A stretch of 26,074 nucleotides of DNA. It comes from a virus. Position 1 is the stretch's first letter. Each line of letters opens with the position of its first letter. Below are positions 9,001 to 16,342 of the stretch, piece by piece. The notes beneath the pieces were generated by a model. The model ran no database searches. It was not told where the DNA came from and saw only the letters and a list, made by a program, of their open reading frames with translations. The stretch lies in the IMG/VR virus record IMGVR_UViG_3300030328_001043, positions 1 to 26,074 of that record. One strand, given 5' to 3'. Both the position numbers and the translations under genes were made by a program.

Positions 9001-9363
9001 GCATTTAAATTTAAATGTGTGTTAACAACTAAAGACACAAACCAAGATATTAGAGTCAGTCAGCTTGGATATATTGCAGAATTTCAAAGAAGAACAGAAC
9101 AAAGTACAACAGCTATTGCTTCAGGGGCTGGAGCAAAGTCAATCAGCTTCAACTCTCCGTTTTTCACAGGCACTAGCGCATTATTAGGAGCAAATTCTAA
9201 CCCGCCAGCTATTGGAATCACTGCTTTAAATATGGCTTCTGGTGACTTCTTCGAGCTTTCCAGTATCACAGGTAGCGGCTTCGTAGTACATTTTAAAAAT
9301 AGTTCTGGCAGTTCTGTAGATAGAAACTTTAACTTTACTGCTATTGGTTTTGGTAAAGGGTAA
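6013..9363 (+). CDS. Central tail tip / host specificity protein J-like
   Basis: A 1116-aa protein immediately after K and I. The N-terminal half has the TipJ-type baseplate hub features (FNTVVELLGEGELEG, YFNAFKKDIFLNGN, RVFRIRGRKIKIPHN near residue 275, then WILYDLLIDTRAGCG). Residues about 650-860 form two fibronectin type III-like units, one with ASKYEVQYR and one with EIRLRWDAVTDADV. The last 250 residues are beta-rich and polar. In this family the N-terminal part forms the trimeric tail tip and the C-terminal part contacts the host receptor. It is the largest gene in the window, as usual for siphovirus J. Confidence 0.92.
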   Translation: MAIQEFNQNTVFTNPNLPSGALSSKQFNTVVELLGEGELEGSATASKAGITDKTSTAYFNAFKKDIFLNGNQVLQEAASNTAPSDSDFNFKDVGFDFRLGTASQTFIDGISNIETETVIGTTVTTSTPVTHTVSSSDINAVRVTLRFPAMQKFESNGDINGVEVNLLVKTIENNGTTTTVINDTVKGRSTNAYFRDYLIKLKSTTSFPVAIRVERVTADSSDATLVNAFQFQQATNIIFEQNAYANTAHVALRFNAEQFSRVPSRVFRIRGRKIKIPHNATVDLQTGAISYAGTFNGTFKTDKEWTTDPAWILYDLLIDTRAGCGIAESNLDKFTFKTVSEYCGASVDDGSGTGSTEPRFSCNVNITQQQEAYGLINALCSVMRVMPFYSAGSIAISQDSPKTASYIFTNANVTEDGFLYAGSSLKTRHTVINVSYFDMTTQEVDVETVEADASTQAKYGLNVKNIKAFATTSRGQAARLGRWFLYNEQNAGETCSFTTTAAAGVLVRCGDVIEVSDRLKAGVRRGGLLKSVTSTTVVVLDDSDNTDIPSLGDSPTISVILPDGSLEEKTISAISSSTITVSSAFSTAPNKHAPYILETSNLQTTTWRVISVKENDDKTFSITALSHNSGKYAFVEDGSALPTRTINTLTTVLNPPEGLNVSEKIVTINNKAVSKLILDWQTQSGASKYEVQYRFNNGQFKKIETLSSDAEVFNSDAGTYEIRLFSFNALGQPSRQPATLTFNAVGKTAPPSNITNLTYEPISDKEIRLRWDAVTDADVRAGGRIHVRHSPKTDGSGTFQDATDLVLALSGASTEKVVPLLEGEYILKAQDDGDRFSTGETSIVIDLPEAQPKLLVQERREEQDSPKFQGAKTNVGFDSGTASISLAGTGNFDSSTDIDSETSIDDIGGVASTGTYLFNETLDLGAVYSLDLRKIIQTDSVYSSDLIDSVSDIDARQDFDGTASVDTNAEVFVQTSQDASSYSGFQKFANGTFKGRAFKFKCVLTTKDTNQDIRVSQLGYIAEFQRRTEQSTTAIASGAGAKSISFNSPFFTGTSALLGANSNPPAIGITALNMASGDFFELSSITGSGFVVHFKNSSGSSVDRNFNFTAIGFGKG

Positions 9364-9378
9364 AATTTAGGATATACT
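9350..9378 (+). promoter_or_regulatory. Candidate sigma70-type promoter before fibre gene
   Basis: TTGGTA (9350-9355), a 17-nt spacer and TATACT (9373-9378) resemble a bacterial promoter. A start of transcription near 9385 would give a short leader to the ATG at 9400. It would separately drive the fibre genes. A second TATACT lies at 12865-12870 before the 177-aa gene but has no convincing -35 box. Confidence 0.4.
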
Positions 9379-9399
9379 TAGAAAAAAAGTTGGTTTGCT

Positions 9400-10359
9400 A
9401 TGGCAAGAGTCGATAATACTGGTGGATCTGGTTTTACAACTGACAACGGAACTGGTCTTGTTGTAAGAACAAAGTTAAATCAAATAGTCGCAGCTTTATC
9501 TACATTAAATCAAGGCTCTGGTGATCCTTCAATTGGTGTTGCAGCTTATGTCCCTCATATTGATGGAAATACCTTAAAAATTAGAAATGCCGCCAACAAT
9601 GCGTTCGTTTCTTTAGGTGATGTATCAGCTACAAACTTCGGTCATGCGGGATTGTCTGCGGCTAATACTTTTACTTCAACAAATATATTTCAAGACGATG
9701 TAACTTTTGATGGGGCTACTGCTGGAAGAGATATCGTTTTTGACAGATCAGATAATGCCCTGGAGTTTGCAGATAATGCAAGTTTAGTTTTTGGTGCTGG
9801 TTCAGATTTAACCATTACTCATGACGCAACTGACAGCACAATAACAAGTGCAACAAATGATTTAAAAATTACCAGTAATGGTGATGACCTTATTCTTGAG
9901 GCTGAAGATGATGTAATCATCAGGGATAATGGTGGTTCTAATATTTTGGCGCAATTTATTAATGGTGGAGCAAATGAGCTATATCATAATGCAACAAAGA
10001 AATTTGAAACGGCTAGTGGAGGCATATCACTCACAGGAGGAGCAGCAGCTAACGTCACAGCCCTTTCAGATGGGGCAACAATAACAATTGATATGGCTAC
10101 TGCCTGCCACCATTCAGTAACGCTCGGTGGCAATAGAACATTTGCAGCACCAAGTAATCAGGTAGTAGGTCAATCAGGTTCAATATTTATAACGCAAGAT
10201 GGAACAGGGTCTAGGACAGCTTCATTTAATGCTGCATTTAAGTTTGTAGGAGGTACAGCACCAACACTTACAACAACGGCAGCTGCAGTAGATCGAATAG
10301 ATTATATAATTTTATCGAGCAACGTGATACATTGTGCAGTTTCATTGGACGTTAAGTAA
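9400..10359 (+). CDS. Tail fibre-like protein
   Basis: A 319-aa protein. The N-terminal part (GGSGFTTDNGTGLVVRTKLNQIVAALSTLNQG) is typical of proteins that attach fibres to cyanophage tails. The middle has repeated short strands with aspartates (LEFADNASLVFG, DLTITHDATDSTIT, DLKITSNGDDLILEAEDDV), resembling a beta-helical or trimeric fibre shaft. The C-terminal third has a separate beta domain (TITIDMATACHHSVTLGGNRTF). It follows J by 36 bp and joins the next gene by a TAATG overlap. A role in adsorption is inferred; the receptor is unknown. Confidence 0.72.
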   Translation: MARVDNTGGSGFTTDNGTGLVVRTKLNQIVAALSTLNQGSGDPSIGVAAYVPHIDGNTLKIRNAANNAFVSLGDVSATNFGHAGLSAANTFTSTNIFQDDVTFDGATAGRDIVFDRSDNALEFADNASLVFGAGSDLTITHDATDSTITSATNDLKITSNGDDLILEAEDDVIIRDNGGSNILAQFINGGANELYHNATKKFETASGGISLTGGAAANVTALSDGATITIDMATACHHSVTLGGNRTFAAPSNQVVGQSGSIFITQDGTGSRTASFNAAFKFVGGTAPTLTTTAAAVDRIDYIILSSNVIHCAVSLDVK

Positions 10360-12857
10360 TGCCATTTTCTGATGCAATAAGAATCGGTGCTTCTGGGGCT
10401 GCTGATACTACCTATACAGTAGATCGCAGTTTAAGGTTTAATAAATCTGATTCAATGTACTTAGAGAGGACACCATCTAGTACAGGAAATCAAAAAGTTT
10501 GGACATGGAGTGCATGGTTTAAAAGAACTTTATTGCATGATACTGGAGGAACAACTTATCTTTTTAGTTGTAATAATGTATCAGGTAATGATGGCATTGC
10601 TGCAATTTATATAAATAATGACAAAATCAATACTTATTTCGATACAAGTGGTTCAAATCCATATGGTGCTGTAAATGATCGGCTGTATAGGGATGTTGGC
10701 GCGTGGATGCACATTGTTTGGCAAGTTGATGCAGCTAATACTAGTCAAAGAATTTGGATAAATGGAGTTGAAGAAACTTTAAATTCAGGAAATAATCCAC
10801 CTGATTTTGCCTATGGAATGAACCAATCTGGAATAAAAATGTTTCTTGGAAGGGATGGTGATTGGGGCAGTGACCATTCAAATATCTATTTTGCAGAAGT
10901 GCATTTTTCAGATGGTAATAAATATGAAGCTAGTGATTTTGCTGAAACAAATTCCGAAACTGGTCAATGGGTTCCAAAATCACCCTCTATAACATACGGA
11001 ACAAATGGATATTATCTAAATTTTTCAGACAATTCTGGAACGACTGCTACAACTCTTGGCAAAGATTCTAGTGGTAACTCTAACAATTTCACGCCAACTA
11101 ATTTTTCTGTTAGCACTGGTCTTGGTAATGATTCCATGAAAGATACTCCTACAAATAATTTCGCTACTTTTAACCCATTATTAAAAGTAGCTTCAAGTTC
11201 AGCTTACACAAATGGTGCTTTAGAGTTTGCCGCATCTTCTACTGGACAAAAACGTACAGGTTCAACTTTTGCGCATGATTCTGGTAAGTGGTATGCAGAA
11301 TTTAGATTAGATAGTTATTCATCTGCAAGTGGTTCTTATCCTTATATTGGTGTAGCTCCAAATAATGTAACAGAACCTGGGAGCGGTGAATCGAATACTT
11401 GGATTGGTTATATTGGTACTGCCGTAAATAGTGCTGGAGCTGCCTACAAAGATGGTAGTAGCATTACTGGTGGATTTTCTTATGCTGCTGGAGATATTAT
11501 TGGCATGGCTTTAGATGTAGATAATTTATTGGTTTATTTTTATAAAAATGGCACTATACAAAATAGTGGCACTGGTTATGCCATAACGGCTAATACTGAT
11601 AAAGGGTATCAATTTAATGTCTCATTATATGCAAGTAGTGGTAAATGGGCAGCAAATTTTGGTGGTATTGGAATAGGCAGTAATTCAGATGCTAATGGTC
11701 ACGGGAACTTTACTTATGCTGTACCTTCTGGATATCTAGCTGAATGTACAGCAAACTTACCTGAACCATCAATAGCTTTACCTAATAAACATTTTGGAAC
11801 TTTATTATATTCTGCTGGTTCAAGTAATGGTACTTTTACTTTTACAGATAGCGATGCAGTAGATTTTTTCCCTGATTTTACTTGGATAAAATGTAGAGAT
11901 GCTAGTGAAAAACATTTCTTGATGGATGCTATAAGAGGTAATGTTGATATTGATAGTGCTTCAGATAGTAAGTGGCTTATTTCCAATACTAATGAAGTCG
12001 AAGGTAATGGAGGTGGTCATCTTGATGGAGCAACTGTAAGTTCTGTTCAAAATGGAATAAAAATTGTTGAAACTTCTATAGGTTCTGGAGAAATATACTT
12101 TACAAATAGAAATTATGTGACTTGGAACTGGAACGCTGGTGGTTCTACAGTAACTAATAATGATGGAGCGACTGCATCACAAGTAAGAGCTAATACTTCC
12201 GCAGGGTTTTCTATCGTTACTTATACAGGAACAGGTGATACTTCCGAGACTTATGGACATGGACTAGGGGTTAAACCAGATTGCATAATTGTTAAATGTA
12301 GAAATACGGCTGGACAAGATTGGGTTATGTATCACAAAGACTTAAATGGAGGAAGTTCACCTGCTGAACGTGTTCTTAAATTAAATACAACGGCTGCTGA
12401 AGCTGATTTAGGAGATGTTTGGTATGATACAGAACCAACTTCTTCTGTTTTTACTGTTGGTGATGAGTATATGGTTAATGGTAGTTCTAGTCTTAACTAT
12501 GTGGCTTACTGTTTTAGCGGAGTAGCAGGGTACAGCAAATTTGGGTCGTATAAGGGCAATGGATCAAGTGATGGTACATTTGTAAGTCTAGGTTTTAAAC
12601 CAGCTTTTTTAATTTTAAAAGGTGCTGATAATGTTGATAATTGGTTTACTATTGATAATAAAAGAGATACTTCTAACGTATGTGATACTCTTCTAAGGCC
12701 AAACACAAACGAGACTGATTTTACTTTTACAACTCTTGATTTTCTTTCTAATGGATTTAAAATTCGATCTGATAATAGTGCTTTTAATACAAATGGTAAT
12801 ACTTATATTTATTTAGCATTTGCGGAATCACCATTTAGAAACGCTCGTGCTAGATAA
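10359..12857 (+). CDS. Large LamG/SPRY-like adhesin, putative receptor-binding tail protein
   Basis: An 832-aa protein. Residues about 25-200 are a concanavalin A-like (LamG) lectin domain: SMYLERTPSS, KVWTWSAWFKR, MHIVWQVDAANTSQRIWING, IKMFLGRDGDW, YFAEVHFSDG. Residues about 290-440 look like a SPRY/B30.2-type beta sandwich (KWYAEFRLDSYSS, YPYIGVAPNN, AAGDIIGMALDVDNLLVYFY). The remaining part contains two related units with FVSLGFKPAFLILKG and GLGVKPDCIIVKC, each followed by W-x-(V/F) strands. Such modules bind carbohydrates or proteins, so a role in host recognition is inferred. It starts one base inside the previous stop. Confidence 0.72.
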   Translation: MPFSDAIRIGASGAADTTYTVDRSLRFNKSDSMYLERTPSSTGNQKVWTWSAWFKRTLLHDTGGTTYLFSCNNVSGNDGIAAIYINNDKINTYFDTSGSNPYGAVNDRLYRDVGAWMHIVWQVDAANTSQRIWINGVEETLNSGNNPPDFAYGMNQSGIKMFLGRDGDWGSDHSNIYFAEVHFSDGNKYEASDFAETNSETGQWVPKSPSITYGTNGYYLNFSDNSGTTATTLGKDSSGNSNNFTPTNFSVSTGLGNDSMKDTPTNNFATFNPLLKVASSSAYTNGALEFAASSTGQKRTGSTFAHDSGKWYAEFRLDSYSSASGSYPYIGVAPNNVTEPGSGESNTWIGYIGTAVNSAGAAYKDGSSITGGFSYAAGDIIGMALDVDNLLVYFYKNGTIQNSGTGYAITANTDKGYQFNVSLYASSGKWAANFGGIGIGSNSDANGHGNFTYAVPSGYLAECTANLPEPSIALPNKHFGTLLYSAGSSNGTFTFTDSDAVDFFPDFTWIKCRDASEKHFLMDAIRGNVDIDSASDSKWLISNTNEVEGNGGGHLDGATVSSVQNGIKIVETSIGSGEIYFTNRNYVTWNWNAGGSTVTNNDGATASQVRANTSAGFSIVTYTGTGDTSETYGHGLGVKPDCIIVKCRNTAGQDWVMYHKDLNGGSSPAERVLKLNTTAAEADLGDVWYDTEPTSSVFTVGDEYMVNGSSSLNYVAYCFSGVAGYSKFGSYKGNGSSDGTFVSLGFKPAFLILKGADNVDNWFTIDNKRDTSNVCDTLLRPNTNETDFTFTTLDFLSNGFKIRSDNSAFNTNGNTYIYLAFAESPFRNARAR

Positions 12858-12881
12858 ACGAGTATATACTAAAATAAAACT

Positions 12882-13415
12882 ATGGCTTTTAAATTAAACG
12901 GAAACCCATTACCAGTTGATGTGGCATTTAGTCACAACGATATAAACTACCCTGCTAACTGGTTAAGACTATCAACAGCACAAGAAAAGAAAGATCTTGG
13001 TATCACTGAGGTTGATGATCCAAAAACATATGACTCACGTTTTTATTGGGGTGATGGTACTGCAAAAGCACTTGATGACTCTGATGCCAAAGATAAAGAT
13101 GGCAATTTAATTAAAGACGAAGATGGCAATCAAATAGTTAATCAAGGTGTTAAGTCAGTATTAAAAGCACAAGAAAAAGAAATAGCTAAAAGTTTGTTAA
13201 ATCAATATGATTGGCAAGTTGTAAGAAAAGCTGAAAAAGGTACTGCATTAGATAGTGCTGTAGTCACATATAGAGATGGCATACGCACAGCCTATACAAC
13301 ACGCAAAACAGAAATTACGAACTGCAAAGATACCGCAGCTTTAGTTACTCTTTATGGTTCTAAAGAAGATGGAACTCCAAATATGACACAATATCCAAAA
13401 GATCCTAATTCTTAG
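12882..13415 (+). CDS. Tail-associated hypothetical protein, 177 aa
   Basis: A 177-aa protein starting MAFKLNGNPLPVDVAFSHND, followed by INYPANWLRLSTAQEKKDLGI, which resembles small proteins found after fibre genes in many marine phages (DUF4376-like or fibre assembly-like). It has an acidic linker with DxDGN-type repeats (KDKDGNLIKDEDGNQ, about residues 70-84) and a helical C-terminal half. The final 11 bases overlap the convergent 43-aa ORF. Function is not established; chaperone or minor tail roles are guesses from position. Confidence 0.6.
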   Translation: MAFKLNGNPLPVDVAFSHNDINYPANWLRLSTAQEKKDLGITEVDDPKTYDSRFYWGDGTAKALDDSDAKDKDGNLIKDEDGNQIVNQGVKSVLKAQEKEIAKSLLNQYDWQVVRKAEKGTALDSAVVTYRDGIRTAYTTRKTEITNCKDTAALVTLYGSKEDGTPNMTQYPKDPNS

Positions 13416-13536
13416 ATTCTGTCATTTGTCTTGTCACTAAAGACATTGTGACGTAGAGAGGTGCGAGTGCCATAATTCCTACGAAGGTTATAATGGTGAC
13501 AGGCACTAATGCCTTTGCTATTGCTTCTTTAATCAT
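13405..13536 (-). CDS. Small membrane protein, 43 aa, antisense to its neighbours
   Basis: On the minus strand an ATG at 13536 opens a 43-codon ORF ending at TAG 13405-13407. The product has a basic-amphipathic N-terminus (MIKEAIAKALVPV), one hydrophobic transmembrane helix (VTIITFVGIMALAPLYVTM) and a polar C-terminus (TRQMTESKN). It fills an otherwise empty stretch between two plus-strand genes and overlaps the 3' end of one and the 5' end of the other. From memory, a very similar short protein occurs in cyanophages; this is unverified. No Shine-Dalgarno sequence is obvious. Confidence 0.6.
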   Translation of the reverse strand: MIKEAIAKALVPVTIITFVGIMALAPLYVTMSLVTRQMTESKN

Positions 13537-13759
13537 GTTTCAAAAAATTGCTAATGTTCTGAGTATCATCTCATTTTTAATGGTAACTTCTGTTGTTGGT
13601 GGAGGGTACTTTGGTTATAAGTATGTAACCTCTGAACAGTTCAAAGCAAAGATGATGAATCAAGTTATGGGTAATGTAAAAGGAATGATGCCAAATGTAT
13701 TGGAAAAAGGATTACCAAAAACAACTGGCATATCTATACCAGCACCATTAAAGAAATAA
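13535..13759 (+). CDS. Small membrane protein, 74 aa (possible longer start at 13493)
   Basis: From the ATG at 13535 the product begins MFQKIANVLSIISFLMVTS, a transmembrane helix with a glycine-rich end (VVGGGYFGYKYVTS). A Met/Lys-rich helix and a proline-containing end (TTGISIPAPLKK) follow. An in-frame ATG at 13493 preceded by AAGG would add 14 residues, giving 88 aa. The shorter start is preferred because it makes the protein begin directly with the membrane helix and leaves the antisense 43-aa ORF nearly free. I recall similar cyanophage proteins starting at MF-KIAN. Function is unknown; it is followed immediately by the 219-aa gene. Confidence 0.65.
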   Translation: MFQKIANVLSIISFLMVTSVVGGGYFGYKYVTSEQFKAKMMNQVMGNVKGMMPNVLEKGLPKTTGISIPAPLKK

Positions 13760-14419
13760 TTGGAAATACCTGAGATAAGTATTCCAGAAATACATATACC
13801 TGAGATTCATATACCTTATACTTTTTTACCTGACTATGACCATTCAAATGTAGAAGTTATAGGTTGTACTTATTACCATCGAGATACAAAAAATACAGGC
13901 AATAGAAATTTATTATTAGATGATCCAAACGGAGTCGTAAGTAACTGTCCTTATCCAAGTTTCTATCCTTTAAATTATCAGCCAGATCAATTAATTATTG
14001 TTGAGGAATCTGCACCAGTAGAACAGACACAACAACCTTTACCAGAAGGAAAACCTCCTAAAGCAGAGATACCAAAAGATGAAAAGAAAGAAGAAGAATA
14101 CAAACCTTGTCCTCCAAAGGACGCACCATTTAGGGAAGGAGATTACAGAAATGATAAAAAAATTGAAAGATTGGTAAAATATGAAAGAAGTATAGATGGC
14201 TCTTGTGACCCGATCTGGGAAGACGTACCATTCAGAGAAAGTCTTATTGGTACTCCTGAGATACTTATTTCCACTACTGTTATTGGCTTGGTTGCCGGTG
14301 GCTCTGCGGCTCTTGTACCCTTGATACAAGGTGCAGCGAAGTCAGCTATAAAACAATTAGGTAAACGTCTAAGTAAATCTAAGGTTTTAAAGAATGAGAA
14401 TGAGGGATCACCTGATTAG
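13760..14419 (+). CDS. Hypothetical membrane-anchored protein with IPEI repeats, 219 aa
   Basis: The TTG start is the base after the previous stop. The protein opens with tandem short repeats (EIPEISIPEIHIPEIHIP, residues 2-19). A domain with paired cysteines and CTYYHRDTKNTGN, LLLDDPNGVVSNCPYPSFYPLNY comes next, then a proline/lysine/glutamate-rich linker (about 85-115), a domain with further cysteines, and a likely membrane helix (ILISTTVIGLVAGGSAALVPL, about 168-188). A basic C-terminal tail ends it. Similar cyanophage proteins are recalled, without known function. The last 41 bases overlap the convergent minus-strand gene. Confidence 0.65.
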   Translation: MEIPEISIPEIHIPEIHIPYTFLPDYDHSNVEVIGCTYYHRDTKNTGNRNLLLDDPNGVVSNCPYPSFYPLNYQPDQLIIVEESAPVEQTQQPLPEGKPPKAEIPKDEKKEEEYKPCPPKDAPFREGDYRNDKKIERLVKYERSIDGSCDPIWEDVPFRESLIGTPEILISTTVIGLVAGGSAALVPLIQGAAKSAIKQLGKRLSKSKVLKNENEGSPD

Positions 14420-14966
14420 GTGGAACTGAAACTTTTATTCCTTCACAAATCTCTGCGTATTTTCCAACGAAGGTTACTCCCAGTTTTGCCTGCTCTGAGC
14501 AAACCTTAAGTCTAAAAAGTGCAAGCTCTAACGAAGTTTTCTTATATAACAACTCTTGATTTTTAATATTAATCTCAGTTGCTTTATGACAAAGATATGG
14601 TGCTTTTCCTAATGGGATACTTAACTGTGCAGAGATTCCATAGTTCAAGTTATAGTTATCTTTTTCAAATCTAGGTGTTTCTTGAACGTATTTAATAGCA
14701 CCTGTATCTTCATTGTAAATATTTTGTCTGGTAACGTCTTGTCTTGGTAAGTTGAATGTATGAGAATCGGTTACATAAGGAGTGATTGTAAGGCTAGGAG
14801 AAGAACAAACTATACCCTGTGACATCCTGAATTGTGGTGTTGAATTAGGGGCTATCATGGTGGCATTATTATTAACCGTGCCTTGGGCAGTTGAGTTCGG
14901 ACTACTGACCGTTGTCGAGGCTATAACTGGTTTTACAGGGATTAGGAATAAAGCTATTGCCCAAAT
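14379..14966 (-). CDS. Exported cysteine-containing protein; probable ATT start (or ATG at 15092)
   Basis: The frame is open from an ATG at 15092 (237 aa), but the first 42 residues of that version are an Asn/His/Arg-rich stretch that is the shadow of the upstream gene's threonine-rich end. A signal peptide (IWAIALFLIPVKPVIAS) begins at an ATT codon at 14966, which overlaps the upstream stop by 13 bases. That gives about 195 aa. No ATG, GTG or TTG lies between. The mature part has four cysteines (GIVCSS, PYLCHK, LKVCSE, AEICEG) and a strand-then-helix pattern (YGISAQLSIPLGK, then ELLYKKTSLELALFRLKV), vaguely like part of a TolC-type protein. It is the last gene of a four-gene operon; function unknown. 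Confidence 0.62.
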   Translation of the reverse strand: MWAIALFLIPVKPVIASTTVSSPNSTAQGTVNNNATMIAPNSTPQFRMSQGIVCSSPSLTITPYVTDSHTFNLPRQDVTRQNIYNEDTGAIKYVQETPRFEKDNYNLNYGISAQLSIPLGKAPYLCHKATEINIKNQELLYKKTSLELALFRLKVCSEQAKLGVTFVGKYAEICEGIKVSVPPNQVIPHSHSLKP

Positions 14967-15391
14967 GTAGTTTCTACGGTGGTTGTTGTGGTTGTATTTA
15001 TGGTGCGATTTATTGTTGTTATTGTGTCTACTCCTGGTGTGATCATTGTTTCTACCAAGGAGAAAGGTTGACCTGAGTTTACTATTTTCCATCTAGGCAC
15101 ACCTTCCAACGTAGGACTTGTATATGAAAAGTTAATTCCGTTAACCGTTTGTGTAGCTTCTGCGGTAGGTATTGAATTGATATAACCATTAACATCTGCA
15201 CTTTCTATGTTCGTGCCTGATACGCTCAGAGAATACCCTGTACGGAACTGATGAGATACCACCGATTCTGTTATTACTGATTGGGAAGTAGAATTTGTGC
15301 TTGAACTGCCTGTACGGAAGGTAGGTACTACTGGATTTGCAAGGGTTTTGACAGGAAATAATATTATTAATAGCAGCCAAAACTTAGTCAA
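14954..15391 (-). CDS. Exported hypothetical protein, 145 aa (TTG start)
   Basis: The protein starts with a clear signal peptide (MTKFWLLLIILFPVKTLANP, cleavage likely after LANP or LA-N). The mature part is Ser/Thr-rich and beta-forming, with QFRTGYSLSVSGTNIES, VNGINFSYTSPTLEGVPRW, FSLVETMITPGVDTIT and an unbroken threonine run near the C-terminus. The TTG start lies 8 bases inside the end of the 173-aa gene. I recall a family of similar small exported proteins in cyanomyoviruses, sharing the TGY-S-SGTN and FS-VET patterns; unverified. A surface or periplasmic location in the host, or on the virion, is possible. Confidence 0.68.
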   Translation of the reverse strand: MTKFWLLLIILFPVKTLANPVVPTFRTGSSSTNSTSQSVITESVVSHQFRTGYSLSVSGTNIESADVNGYINSIPTAEATQTVNGINFSYTSPTLEGVPRWKIVNSGQPFSLVETMITPGVDTITTINRTINTTTTTTVETTFGQ

Positions 15392-15905
15392 TTTGGATTG
15401 TTACTGTAGTTGACCCTATGCAACTAGAACCTGATCCAAATGCACCGCTACAAGTATGGACACCTGATGATAAAGAAGTCATAGCACCTGATCCAAGAGT
15501 ACCCCCACTACCTACAGTTGTTTGTCCTGATAAGTGTGGCAATGCTGCTATGCCTGATGATGGTGTAACAGCAGAAGGAGTGGCATCTCCAATAGTAACC
15601 GCTTCTGTAAGAGAGAAAGCAGACCCCGCTGTTGTGATAGCTTTATCAGTTTGAATCAAAGCTGGAACACCTGCGGTCAAGCTGCCTACATTTAATCCAC
15701 CAATCGCACCAGAGGTAGTGCTGCCACCAGAAGTTACAGAGGGAGTTATGTTATTACCTGATATTGAATAAGTCGTACCAAGTTTATTAGTAACAGAGTA
15801 CGGCATATCTACACTTATCTGTGCAGAGGTTGTAAATTTTTGAGTTATATCAGCGTATGCCGCAGGGCTAAAAGCCAGAAGTAATAATGGGATTAATTTT
15901 TTCAT
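15384..15905 (-). CDS. Exported Gly/Ser-rich hypothetical protein, 173 aa
   Basis: A classic signal peptide (MKKLIPLLLLAFSPAAYADI, cleavage after AYA) is followed by QKFTTSAQISVDMPYSVTN and TTYSISGNNITP, then a long low-complexity Gly/Ser/Thr region. Two cysteines near the C-terminus (HTCSGAFGSGSSC) could form a disulfide. The pattern of strand, SGNN, then FSLTEAVTIGD parallels that of the 145-aa neighbour (SGTN, then FSLVETMI), suggesting the two are distant paralogues. The start overlaps the upstream stop as ATGA. Confidence 0.68.
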   Translation of the reverse strand: MKKLIPLLLLAFSPAAYADITQKFTTSAQISVDMPYSVTNKLGTTYSISGNNITPSVTSGGSTTSGAIGGLNVGSLTAGVPALIQTDKAITTAGSAFSLTEAVTIGDATPSAVTPSSGIAALPHLSGQTTVGSGGTLGSGAMTSLSSGVHTCSGAFGSGSSCIGSTTVTIQID

Positions 15906-16342
15906 GTGTTTAATTTTCCGTTGTTTTTTACATCTTTCCCAGTAATGGGATCGACTCTAATTACATCAGGTTTACTTGTGATTAATTCTATTGGTTGTTT
16001 TATTATTATTGTTTGATAGCCATTATTGTTTGTATTAACTGTACCATTTTCTTCTTCTTTCTTTTTTTTCTTTGCTCCCTGTGCTGCATTAACACTTATA
16101 CCTAGCCCGCCAAGAATATTTCCTAAAAGTCCAGCAGCAAACGTACTATCAACTCTTGGCTGGTCTGGAATATCCATACCGAATAACTTGTTAGGTAGTT
16201 TAATATAGCCAAGAGACAAGACTAGCAAGCACCACGTTAAGATGAACGCTTGGGCTACAGTAGAAACCAAAAAAGTGATTTTTTCCTGATAGTCAGGTTT
16301 GTCATCTTCTAATTGTTTTGGTTCTTTCGGTTTCTCTGCCAT
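15902..16342 (-). CDS. Membrane protein heading the exported-protein operon, 146 aa
   Basis: A charged cytoplasmic N-terminus (EKPKEPKQLEDDKPDYQEK) is followed by one membrane helix (VAQAFILTWCLLVLSLGYI, about 28-46). Next is a glycine-rich amphipathic stretch (FAAGLLGNILGGLGISVNAA), a run of five lysines, an Asn-rich linker and a short C-terminal domain (VIRVDPITGKDV). It is the first gene of the minus-strand block and joins the next by an ATGA overlap. Similar cyanophage proteins are recalled. It may anchor or help export the three signal-peptide proteins, but that is inference from position only. Confidence 0.65.
   Translation of the reverse strand: MAEKPKEPKQLEDDKPDYQEKITFLVSTVAQAFILTWCLLVLSLGYIKLPNKLFGMDIPDQPRVDSTFAAGLLGNILGGLGISVNAAQGAKKKKKEEENGTVNTNNNGYQTIIIKQPIELITSKPDVIRVDPITGKDVKNNGKLNT

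Noticed and set aside
12845-12870. CTCGT/ACGAG hairpin at the end of the adhesin gene as a terminator
   Set aside because: Five base pairs around a 9-nt loop with no T-run; more likely incidental near the stop codon.
14409-14422. Hairpin CACCT-GATT-AGGTG between convergent genes as a terminator
   Set aside because: The stem is only 5 bp, spans the plus-strand stop codon and has no T-run on either side.
15418-15654. 78-codon plus-strand ORF opposite the Gly/Ser-rich exported protein
   Set aside because: The minus-strand frame has a signal peptide and coupled start; the plus frame is the complement of a low-complexity Gly/Ser/Thr stretch.
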